Shown: piece by piece, positions 1 through 5,660 of the stretch
How the letters are laid out: every line of letters begins with the position of its first letter
Position numbering within the stretch: position 1 is the first letter of the stretch
Assembly (NCBI GenBank): GCA_030045295.1
Contig: JASIGD010000043.1
Location: 1-11,470 of the forward strand
Length of the DNA: 11,470 bases
Direction: 5' to 3'
Origin: Streptosporangiaceae bacterium
GTDB taxonomy: Bacteria; Actinomycetota; Actinomycetes; Streptosporangiales; Streptosporangiaceae
The notes under the pieces: generated by a model
The model's database searches: none
What the model was told of the DNA's origin: nothing
What the model saw: only the letters and a program-made list of their open reading frames with translations
Made by a program: the position numbers and the translations under genes

Positions 1-201
1 TTCTTCGCCGAGTCCCCGGCCGATGTGGAGCAGGCCAAGGCCATGTGCCGGGGATGCCGGGCCAGGATCGCCTGCCTGGCCGGGGCGCTGGAGCGCCGGG
101 AGCCCTGGGGGGTGTGGGGCGGTGAGCTGCTGCTGCGCGGCGCGATCGTGCCGCGCAAGCGACCTCGCGGCCGCCCGCGCAAGATCGAAATGGCCGCTTA
201 G
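1..201 (+). CDS. whiB7: WhiB7-like transcriptional regulator, 3' end only
   Basis: Frame 1 from the window edge gives the last 66 residues of a WhiB protein, ending in TAG at 199-201; the start lies outside. Seen: a CxxC pair (MCRGC) and a further Cys in IACLAG, which are three of the four Cys expected to bind the [4Fe-4S] cluster, then the WhiB G-rich turn EPWGVWGGEL, then a basic tail with an AT-hook core RGRPRK. Turn plus AT-hook is the arrangement known for WhiB7, an iron-sulfur regulator that binds the primary sigma factor and AT-rich promoter DNA and activates intrinsic antibiotic-resistance genes. The WhiB7 assignment rests on that C-terminus; the N-terminal Cys and upstream leader are not visible. 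It converges on the DUF1707 gene with 36 bases between the stop codons. Confidence 0.8.
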   Translation, partial: FFAESPADVEQAKAMCRGCRARIACLAGALERREPWGVWGGELLLRGAIVPRKRPRGRPRKIEMAA

Positions 202-237
202 CGGCTCACCGGAGACCGGCGCGCCCGCGTGGCCCGG

Positions 238-879
238 TCAGGCCGTGCCCGGTATCGGCCTGATGCCGGGCCGCGCCCGGATACCTGGCCTGGCTGAGCG
301 TGACCCTGCCTGCCCGGCCGACCGGTGCGCCCGCAGGTCGGCGCGGGTCTGGTCGGTGCCGTCTTGGAGAGGAGCCCACTGGTGCCCGGTCCTGCTTCCC
401 CGCCCGCCTTCGAGCCGCTGGCCCGGCCGCCCGGGTCGTGACCGCAGCTGCCCGCGAGTGCGCCTTTGCTGCCACGAGTCGAGCAGCCCGTAACCCAAGA
501 AGCCCGACGCCGCCATAACGGCGAAAAAGGCCAGAACCAGCAACACGAAGACGTTGGCCAAGAACGCGCCCTCCGCCAGCGCCACCGCGGCGAGCATGCA
601 TATCCCCGCTCGGCGGGCCGCCTTCGCCAGCGTCCGTGCGGGCTGGCCAGGTGCCTCGACGAGCGCTGGCGTGACCGCGACGTCAGTGGTGAGCGAAGCC
701 AGGTCCGCGTAGGTCCGCGAGGCGAGCGCCTGACCCACCCGCAGGTCGAACTCATCCTTGGTCAGCTGGCCCTGCACGAAGGCGGCCTTGAGCACGACGA
801 CCGCGTTCTCTCGATCGGTGTGGGTCGCCCTGAGGTGGCCGTGGCCCGGCGCAGCCGCCTCTTCCGGTCCCGGCGTCAT
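238..879 (-). CDS. DUF1707 (SHOCT-like) domain membrane protein
   Basis: 213 residues. Residues about 16-67 are a DUF1707 domain: RATHTDRENAVVVLKAAF, then GQLTKDEFDLRVGQAL, then SRTYADLASLTTD, the usual actinobacterial form of this short helical domain. Residues about 90-133 are hydrophobic and likely form two membrane-spanning helices with a short turn. The last 75 residues are rich in Arg, Gly and Pro, with no recognisable domain. The ATG is well supported: GGGAGG lies 5 bases upstream (885-890). The molecular function of DUF1707 proteins is not established; they are small membrane-associated proteins, often many per actinomycete genome. It is separated by 224 bases from the upstream LigB-like gene, so it is probably transcribed on its own. 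The low-complexity tail makes the exact C-terminus less certain than the domain. Confidence 0.8.
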   Translation of the reverse strand: MTPGPEEAAAPGHGHLRATHTDRENAVVVLKAAFVQGQLTKDEFDLRVGQALASRTYADLASLTTDVAVTPALVEAPGQPARTLAKAARRAGICMLAAVALAEGAFLANVFVLLVLAFFAVMAASGFLGYGLLDSWQQRRTRGQLRSRPGRPGQRLEGGRGSRTGHQWAPLQDGTDQTRADLRAHRSAGQAGSRSARPGIRARPGIRPIPGTA

Positions 880-884
880 CAGCG

Positions 885-890
885 CCTCCC
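885..890 (-). promoter_or_regulatory. Ribosome binding site of the DUF1707 gene
   Basis: On the minus strand GGGAGG is followed by five bases and then ATG at 879. This fixes the start of the DUF1707 gene. Just upstream (893-901) is the AT-rich stretch TATTTGATA, which may belong to its promoter, although no convincing -35 hexamer is spaced from it. Confidence 0.6.
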
Positions 891-1058
891 GCTATCAAAT
901 ACTCGGCCAAGCGTAACGCGGTTGTTCCCTGGGAGGCCATCCGCGACCGGGCCTGACCCACGGGGTACGCCCGCGCTGACCGGTTCAGCCGGCCGGCCAG
1001 AACCGGGTCCGATCCGGTGGCGCGGCCTGACCGACTCGGCCCGCCGCGCCGCCGTCAT

Positions 1059-1079
1059 GGTTGACATAGTTTGCCAACC
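1059..1079 (-). other. Inverted repeat: possible 3' hairpin or operator
   Basis: The plus strand reads GGTTGACA, tagtt, TGCCAACC. The arms match at 7 of 8 positions, and in minus-strand RNA the remaining pair is a G-U wobble, so the minus transcript can form an 8-bp stem with a 5-base loop. It begins 24 bases after the stop of the LigB-like gene and has no U-run behind it. It could end the folP-LigB transcript, act as an mRNA 3' hairpin, or be a regulator operator; the sequence does not decide between these. The rest of 880-1103 shows no gene. Confidence 0.35.
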
Positions 1080-1103
1080 GGCTGCCGGCCGTCTCGCGCT
1101 TAG

Positions 1104-1790
1104 TCACGGGCGCGGGCTCAGGTAGGCGACCAGATACCTGACCCCGAAAGGATCGTCGCAGTACAGAACCTCGGCGGCCGGTGCCAGCGAACCCATGGCG
1201 CCCGACAGGACCTGCCAGGCGGGGCGGCCCGTGGCCATGAGCTCCCGCGCCAGCGCCCTGTCCAGCCGCCGCAGCGCGTCTACCTCGCCGGAACGGACCG
1301 CGCGCTCGACCTCCGCGTCGAAGGTCACGGCTCGCGGGTCTCGGTAACCGGGAGCCCTCGGGCCACGCCGGGCGCTTCCGTCGCCCATGACCAGCAGGCC
1401 CATCCGGGCCTCGGTGGCGGCCAGCTCCGCGCCCAGCCTGACGCACGCGCTGGCCGGCTCGTCCTGGCCGACCGCCTGGAGGACCCGGCGGCCTTGGTAC
1501 CCCGCCTGATCGAGGAGCATCGCGCCGAGGCCCAGGGCCAGCGGCGCAGACCCGGTACCGGTGCTCGCGATCGCGGGCGCGAAGACGGACGGGTTCAGCC
1601 GGCCCGCGCCGTCCCAGGCGCCGGTAGCGGCGGCCGGCCCGATGATGACGATCACCTCAGGGTCGTGCCGCAGCAGCCGCCTGACCACCTCCGCGCAGGC
1701 CGTCCGGAGCTCGGGCACGACCGCGTGACGCCCGGTGAGCTGCGGGCACAGCAGCGGCGGCGACGGGCACAGGGCCGCCCCCGCTATCAC
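1104..1790 (-). CDS. LigB-fold (class III extradiol dioxygenase subunit B-like) protein, probably without a metal site
   Basis: 228 residues from a GTG start; no in-frame start is seen upstream before the folP stop. It resembles a family common in actinomycetes annotated as class III extradiol dioxygenase subunit B-like: N-terminal AALCPSPPLLCPQL, a strand ending VIVIIGPAAA, central GLLVMGDGSARRGPRAPGY, and C-terminal GRPAWQVLSGAM followed by CDDPFGVRYLVAYL. True class III dioxygenases (LigB) bind Fe(II) with two His and one Glu. This chain has only two His, at about residues 22 and 42, neither in a recognisable LigB ligand position, so ring cleavage is doubtful. The biological role is unknown. 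It starts 35 bases after the folP stop and is probably the last gene of a gpgS-folP-LigB operon. The family call is good; the enzymatic name should not be trusted. Confidence 0.75.
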   Translation of the reverse strand: MIAGAALCPSPPLLCPQLTGRHAVVPELRTACAEVVRRLLRHDPEVIVIIGPAAATGAWDGAGRLNPSVFAPAIASTGTGSAPLALGLGAMLLDQAGYQGRRVLQAVGQDEPASACVRLGAELAATEARMGLLVMGDGSARRGPRAPGYRDPRAVTFDAEVERAVRSGEVDALRRLDRALARELMATGRPAWQVLSGAMGSLAPAAEVLYCDDPFGVRYLVAYLSPRP

Positions 1791-1825
1791 CGGCGTGCCC
1801 CCGTCCGCGCGATTTCTTTCACGGC

Positions 1826-2737
1826 CTAGGCCAGCCCTCGCACGGCGCGGGCGGGCGGAATGTCGCCCCGGATCGCTGAGACCATGTCGAGGACGTGCCT
1901 GGTGTCGCGCACCTGGTGAGCCCGGAACACGCGGGCACCCAGCCAGGCGCAGACGGCCGTGGTAGCCAGGGTGCCGGCCAGCCGCTCATCGACCGCGGCG
2001 TCCAGGGTCTCGCCCACGAAGTCCTTGTTCGATAGCGAGACCAGAACCGGCCATCCGGTGCCGACCAGTTCTTCCAGCCGCCGGGTGATCTCCAGCGAGT
2101 GCCAGGTGTTCTTGCCGAAGTCATGCGCGGGGTCAATCAGGATCCGCGCCGGGTCGACGCCCACGTCCACGGCGCGCGCCGCCAGTGCGAGCGTGGCGTC
2201 CAGGACGTCTTGCACCACGTCCTCGTAGGCCACCCGGAACGGACGGGTCCGCGGCGGCAGGTGCCCCGCGTGCGAGCAGACCACGCCTGCGCCAAACTCC
2301 GCCGCCACTTCGGCCAGCCTGCCATCCCAGCCGCCCCAGGTGTCGTTCAGCAGGTCAGCACCTGCGGCGCAGGCCTCACGACCCACCTCGTGCCGCCACG
2401 TGTCCACGCTGATGACCAGGTCCGGGTACGCGTTTCGGACCGCCGCGACGAACGGGACGGTGCGCCGGATCTCCTCGCGCGCGTCCACGTCGTCACCCGG
2501 CCGGGCGGGCACGCCGCCGATGTCCACGATGTCCGCGCCTTCGGCGACCACCGCGTGCACCCGCGCCATGGCGGCCGCCGCATCCCACGTCACCCCGGGC
2601 TGGTAGAAGGAATCAGGTGTCCGGTTCACGATGGCCATGACCAGCAGCCGATCCGGCTCGAACGCGCGCTGGTTGAGCCGCAAGGTCCCCGGCGGCCGCC
2701 TGTCCTGCGCCGGGTCCGTCCCGGTGGCCTCGGTCAC
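1826..2737 (-). CDS. folP: Dihydropteroate synthase-family protein, FolP2 type
   Basis: 303 residues from a GTG; a TIM-barrel pterin-binding protein. Canonical DHPS joins 6-hydroxymethyl-dihydropterin diphosphate to p-aminobenzoate in folate synthesis. Visible motifs: MAIVNRTPDSF (34-44), DIGGVPARPG (72-81), ISVDTW (109-114), NDTWGG (131-136), DPAHDFGKN (202-210), LSNKDFVGE (235-243), RAHQV (272-276), and the ending VRGLA. These match M. tuberculosis FolP2 (Rv1207) rather than FolP1: usual DHPS has NVTPDSF, DPGxGFGK and SRK, whereas here they are NRTPDSF, DPAHDFGK and SNK. The Asp, Lys and Arg expected to hold the pterin remain. M. tuberculosis FolP2 is reported not to act as an ordinary DHPS, so folate synthesis is only the family expectation. 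It lies 24 bases after the gpgS stop, the same pairing as Rv1207-Rv1208. The GTG has no strong ribosome site, which suggests translation coupled to gpgS. Confidence 0.9.
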   Translation of the reverse strand: MTEATGTDPAQDRRPPGTLRLNQRAFEPDRLLVMAIVNRTPDSFYQPGVTWDAAAAMARVHAVVAEGADIVDIGGVPARPGDDVDAREEIRRTVPFVAAVRNAYPDLVISVDTWRHEVGREACAAGADLLNDTWGGWDGRLAEVAAEFGAGVVCSHAGHLPPRTRPFRVAYEDVVQDVLDATLALAARAVDVGVDPARILIDPAHDFGKNTWHSLEITRRLEELVGTGWPVLVSLSNKDFVGETLDAAVDERLAGTLATTAVCAWLGARVFRAHQVRDTRHVLDMVSAIRGDIPPARAVRGLA

Positions 2738-2761
2738 GTCGACGGGCTCGTGTCGCGATGC

Positions 2762-3751
2762 TCAGTCACCGGCGCTCACGGCGTCGCACCGGGTCGCCCG
2801 TCGCGCCCCCGCGGCGAGCACGGACCTGGCCGGCGGCCGCTCGTGGGTCGGCACCGGCCGGGAGCGCCGGAGCACCTCGCCGTCTTCCCTGACGAACTGC
2901 TCGAGTGCGACCTCGCCGATCACGCGGTGCGGTCCGGGCCGTCGTTTTTCCGCCACGGCCAGCAACTCTGTCGCCATCACCGCCAGGTCGTGATTGGCCT
3001 GATGGCGGTGGGCGCGAGAGCCCAGGTCGACTTGCGCGAGCGCATCCAGGCCGTACCGCGAAGTGGTATCCAGCAGCGTCGACAGTTCCACGCCGTAGCC
3101 GACCGGGATGCTCAGGGTCTCGATCAGGCTCCGCCGGGCCGCCCATTCGCCGGCCAGCGGCTGAATCACGCCGGCCAGCTGGGGCCACCACAGGCTCAGC
3201 ACGGGGCGCGCGACCAGTTCGGTGACCCTCCCTCCCTCGGTGGAGACCGAGCCGTCCGCCTCGGTCCGGACGCGGGCGTAGAACCCCTTGACGAGCCGCA
3301 CGTCGGAGTCGGTGAGCAGCGGCCCGAGCAGGCCGGTCACGAAGTGGGGACCCCATTGGGTCAGGTCGGCGTCGACGAACGCCAGCAGGTCACCCTGGGT
3401 GATCAGGAGCGACTTCCAGAGCGCCTCGCCCTTACCCGGATAGGACCCGAGCGCGGGCGCGATGTCTCGCGCCCGATGCACGATCGCGCCGGCGGCGGCC
3501 GCTTCCTCGGCGGTCGCGTCAGACGAGTCGGAGTCGATGACCACGAGCTCGTCTACCAGGGGTGCATCCGACATCAGGGACTGGACCAGCGGGCGCACCA
3601 CGCTCGCCACCGTCCGCTCCTCGTTTCTGGCGGGTATTACCACGCTGATCCGGGTGCCGTCGCGTTGCTTGCGTTTCAGCAGGTCGGTGACCGGCCAGTC
3701 CAGCCAGTGCGAGGTCCGCCGGCGATACCAGGCCTCGGCGCGGTGGTCCAT
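2762..3751 (-). CDS. gpgS: Glucosyl-3-phosphoglycerate synthase
   Basis: 329 residues. A retaining GT-A glycosyltransferase (GT81) that moves glucose from NDP-glucose to 3-phosphoglycerate, the first step towards glucosylglycerate and methylglucose lipopolysaccharides in actinobacteria. Visible: nucleotide-binding VVIPARNEERTV (38-49), DSDSSDAT (73-80), GKGEALWKSL (106-115), metal-binding D-A-D at 127-129, KGFYAR (155-160), GRVTELVARP (174-183), QPLAGEW (197-203), GYGVE (218-222), and the His of LGSRAHRH (H248), which corresponds to the third metal ligand of mycobacterial GpgS. I chose ATG at 3751 (MDHRAEAWYRRR) over an upstream start at 3799: the extra 16 residues do not look like the family, and purine-rich GGGAGA and GGAGGG precede this ATG. 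It is cytosolic. It heads the gpgS-folP pair; the upstream SDR stop is 90 bases away. Confidence 0.93.
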   Translation of the reverse strand: MDHRAEAWYRRRTSHWLDWPVTDLLKRKQRDGTRISVVIPARNEERTVASVVRPLVQSLMSDAPLVDELVVIDSDSSDATAEEAAAAGAIVHRARDIAPALGSYPGKGEALWKSLLITQGDLLAFVDADLTQWGPHFVTGLLGPLLTDSDVRLVKGFYARVRTEADGSVSTEGGRVTELVARPVLSLWWPQLAGVIQPLAGEWAARRSLIETLSIPVGYGVELSTLLDTTSRYGLDALAQVDLGSRAHRHQANHDLAVMATELLAVAEKRRPGPHRVIGEVALEQFVREDGEVLRRSRPVPTHERPPARSVLAAGARRATRCDAVSAGD

Positions 3752-3786
3752 TCTCCCGGCGACTCCCTCCGTTGCTTGCAGGCACC

Positions 3787-3792
3787 AGGCTA
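3787..3792 (-). promoter_or_regulatory. Possible -10 element for gpgS
   Basis: The minus strand reads GGTAGCCTGG, and TAGCCT fits the actinobacterial -10 pattern TAnnnT. A start about seven bases downstream would leave a leader of roughly 30 bases before the gpgS ATG at 3751. No clear -35 is visible. If real, gpgS-folP-LigB can be transcribed without the upstream SDR gene. Confidence 0.35.
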
Positions 3793-3841
3793 CCGGCATC
3801 CCCCGATCGGACCTTGCGGCCTCGGGGCACGGCCGCCCGGT

Positions 3842-4525
3842 CTAGGCGCGGCCGTAGACGGGGATGGCCGCGCCCGAGATGAGCACCGCATCGTCCGAGA
3901 CCAGGAAGGCGAGAACCCCGGCCAGCTCCGAAGGCTTCGGCCACCGGTGGTGCAGCGCATCGGGCATAGCCGCGCGGTTGGCGGGAGTGTCAATGATGCT
4001 CGGCATGATGCAGTTGACCCGCACTCCGTGCTCGCGGCCCTCCGCGGCGGCCGCTTCGACCAAGCGAACCACGCCGAGCTTGCTCACGCTGTACGCGAAG
4101 CTGTTCTCTCCTGCCTGGGTCGCGACCCGGCTCGAGACGTGCACGATCGTGCCGCCGCCCTGCGCGGCCAGCAGCGGCATGGCGTGCTTAGTGACGATCA
4201 CCGCGGTCACCAGATTCAGCTCGAGCTGCTGCCGCAGAACGTCGATGTCGAGTCCGGGCAGGCCCTGCGGCGGGGTGTACCCGCCGATGAGGTTGACCAC
4301 CGCCTGCGGCGGCGCCGGCATCGCGAGCGCCGCCGTGACGCTGGCCTCGTCCAGGGCGTTCACGGTGACGTAGTCGGTGTCCGGATGCCGGTCGGCGGGT
4401 AGCTTGGCGTCGGCCACCAGCACCGACGCGCCGTCAGCCCGGAACCGCTCGACGACTGACCGGCCGAGACCGCCCGTCCCGCCCAGCACGATGATCCTGC
4501 GGCCAGACAACGCTCGTTCCGTCAT
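3842..4525 (-). CDS. SDR family oxidoreductase
   Basis: 227 residues, a classical short-chain dehydrogenase/reductase with a Rossmann fold. Cofactor motif LGGTGGLG (14-21, GxxxGxG); Asp39 at the end of the second strand suggests NAD(H) over NADP(H); NLIGG (78-82) replaces the usual NNAG; catalytic set Asn104 (ELNLV), Ser131/132 (HVSSRV), Tyr145 and Lys149 in YSVSK; PSIIDTPAN (175-183) follows. The substrate cannot be told. Length is a little under the usual 250 because the C-terminal substrate loop is short. ATG at 4525 has AGGGG about five bases upstream. It lies 90 bases before gpgS on the same strand and is divergent from the LmeA-like gene. The operator-like palindrome 24 bases upstream suggests control by a local or distant repressor, but no regulator gene is present in the window. 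Confidence 0.9.
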   Translation of the reverse strand: MTERALSGRRIIVLGGTGGLGRSVVERFRADGASVLVADAKLPADRHPDTDYVTVNALDEASVTAALAMPAPPQAVVNLIGGYTPPQGLPGLDIDVLRQQLELNLVTAVIVTKHAMPLLAAQGGGTIVHVSSRVATQAGENSFAYSVSKLGVVRLVEAAAAEGREHGVRVNCIMPSIIDTPANRAAMPDALHHRWPKPSELAGVLAFLVSDDAVLISGAAIPVYGRA

Positions 4526-4548
4526 GCCTGCCCCTTGCGGCTAGGTTC

Positions 4549-4564
4549 CAATGACCGCTCATTG
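4549..4564. promoter_or_regulatory. 16-bp operator-like palindrome upstream of the SDR gene
   Basis: CAATGA, CCGC, TCATTG: six-base arms in perfect inversion and a central CG, 14 of 16 positions symmetrical. It sits 24 bases before the SDR ATG and 117 bases before the LmeA-like ATG, in the 155-base divergent spacer. On the SDR side it adjoins CCTAGCC, a possible -10. The form resembles operators of TetR-family repressors, but that is inference from shape only. Nothing else gene-like is in 4526-4680. Confidence 0.5.
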
Positions 4565-4680
4565 TGCCGGATCGGCTTCCGGGTCGCGGTTAGGGGCTGG
4601 CCAGTCCGCGCCAGCGGGGCTGCAGCCAGCCGCGCGCGCCGCGCGTTGCTGGGTCCGGTGCATTGTGTCAGCATGTGGCC

Positions 4681-5481
4681 ATGGCTGAGTGGTGGCCGTT
4701 CGACCGCTCGCGGGTCGATGAGTGGAAGCGCAACTGGGCAGGCATTCTCTCCATGTCCAACGCCGCGGCTGCGTCGCTCGGCCTGCCCGAGCCCAGCATG
4801 CTCGTCGGTGACCCGTTCGCCGTGATCGTAGACGCTGCCCGGACGTGGCTGATCGGGAAGAAGAGGACGTTCAAGTTCGCCGGGCGCGACCTGACCTTGA
4901 TCCTGGAAGACCTGTCGGTGGAAGGCTCGGATCTAGCCAAGGCCGTGGGCCAGTACGGCCAGGTTCGCATCTGCGCGCGGGACGTCGAGTGGGATGGCTA
5001 CCGACTCGAGCGGTTGGAGATGCGCGCCAGGAACGTCCACCTCCGGCCCGGTACCAAGCCGGTGCTCGTGGCCGCGCCCGTGCTCTGCGAATGGTTCGTC
5101 TCAGCATCGGTCGCGTCCGGCTGGCTGGCCTCGGTATCCCCCCGCCTGGAGCTGGCCACGTACGCCGGCGTCCCCCAGATCGGCCTGGCGGGTAAGCCGT
5201 GGGCGCGTCTTGAGGTGGAGGCGGGCGCTGACCGCAAGTCAGTCCGCATCGAGCCACGCGCCCTGCACCTATTCGACCGGCGCGTGTGGCTGCGAGCCCC
5301 GGCCTTTCACGTGCCCCTGCCCGACCTGCCCTTCGACATCATGCTCACCTCGGTCGAGCCTGCTCCGGGCGGCTTCGTCATGCGCGGCGTGCTCACCGAG
5401 TGGCAGCGCCCGCTGTCCCGGGCTGACCTCGACCGGCTGCTGGCCACGATACGCGCGGGAAAGGACCGCCCCGACATCTGA
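4681..5481 (+). CDS. DUF2993 / LmeA-like phospholipid-binding protein
   Basis: 266 residues from ATG 4681 (MAEWWPFDRS); an in-frame GTG at 4675 is also possible. Resemblance to DUF2993 (LmeA family): a beta-rich chain with RTFKFAGRDLTLILEDLSVEG near 60-80, YGQVRICARDVEWDGYRLERLEMRARNV (split here as two strands) around 90-120, a CEWFVSASVASGWLA segment, and the late motif PLPDLPFDIMLTSVEPAPGGFVMRGV that recalls the family's ending strands. LmeA in M. tuberculosis is a lipid-binding periplasmic protein tied to lipomannan elongation. Unlike LmeA, this sequence shows no N-terminal hydrophobic segment, so it looks cytosolic as annotated. No ribosome site precedes the start; CATTGT at 4661-4666 lies 8 bases before the GTG, so a leaderless start is possible. 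Codon use is typical of neighbours. Family call moderate; function open. Confidence 0.7.
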   Translation: MAEWWPFDRSRVDEWKRNWAGILSMSNAAAASLGLPEPSMLVGDPFAVIVDAARTWLIGKKRTFKFAGRDLTLILEDLSVEGSDLAKAVGQYGQVRICARDVEWDGYRLERLEMRARNVHLRPGTKPVLVAAPVLCEWFVSASVASGWLASVSPRLELATYAGVPQIGLAGKPWARLEVEAGADRKSVRIEPRALHLFDRRVWLRAPAFHVPLPDLPFDIMLTSVEPAPGGFVMRGVLTEWQRPLSRADLDRLLATIRAGKDRPDI

Positions 5482-5624
5482 AGGCGCGGCGGGCTGGCCC
5501 CGTCGACCTGCCCCCGGCCACTGGCCGCGGTTCGCCCGGCCGGGCCAGCTGAGGGCAGGCGATCCTGGCCAGCGTCAGCCTCGCCTGATCGCCGCGGCGG
5601 TAGTCGCGAGTCCCTCGGCCGTAA

Positions 5625-5637
5625 CGTTCCCGGAACG
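5625..5637. promoter_or_regulatory. 13-bp perfect palindrome at the -35 position
   Basis: CGTTCC, C, GGAACG: six-base perfect arms around one base, 9 bases before the likely -10 of the membrane-protein gene, where a -35 element would sit. It may be an operator, or the GGAAC half may serve as an ECF-sigma-type -35 element; the expected ECF -10 is not clear. The rest of the 179-base spacer 5482-5660 shows no gene. Confidence 0.4.
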
Positions 5638-5646
5638 GTCCAGGCC

Positions 5647-5652
5647 TAGCGT
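5647..5652 (+). promoter_or_regulatory. Likely -10 element giving a leaderless transcript
   Basis: TAGCGT matches the actinobacterial -10 pattern TAnnnT. Eight bases separate it from the GTG at 5661, so transcription starting at the normal distance would begin at or next to the start codon. No well-spaced Shine-Dalgarno is present (GAGG lies only four bases before the GTG), which agrees with a leaderless mRNA. Confidence 0.5.
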
Positions 5653-5660
5653 GAGGTTCC

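Noticed and set aside
1061..1066. TTGACA as a plus-strand -35 element
   Set aside because: No -10 hexamer lies at 16-18 bases, and no plus-strand gene begins downstream; the bases are better explained as an arm of the inverted repeat.
879..1067. A 62-codon minus-strand frame whose TGA overlaps the DUF1707 ATG (TGATG), suggesting a coupled small gene
   Set aside because: Third-position GC is only about three quarters, below what coding DNA here shows, there is no clear ribosome site, and no family is recognised. The TGATG overlap is probably chance.
466..1125. A 219-codon plus-strand frame antisense to the DUF1707 gene and the spacer
   Set aside because: The DUF1707 domain and its ribosome site support the minus strand; the plus-strand product has shadow-type composition.
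2099..4402. A 767-codon plus-strand open frame antisense to folP, gpgS and the SDR gene
   Set aside because: It mirrors three clearly conserved minus-strand genes, crosses their boundaries and has no family resemblance; long antisense frames are expected at this GC content.
5558..5593. GGCGATC/GATCGCC inverted pair after the LmeA-like gene as a terminator
   Set aside because: Seven-base arms around a 22-base loop with no U-run, 76 bases after the stop; too weak in GC-rich DNA to call.
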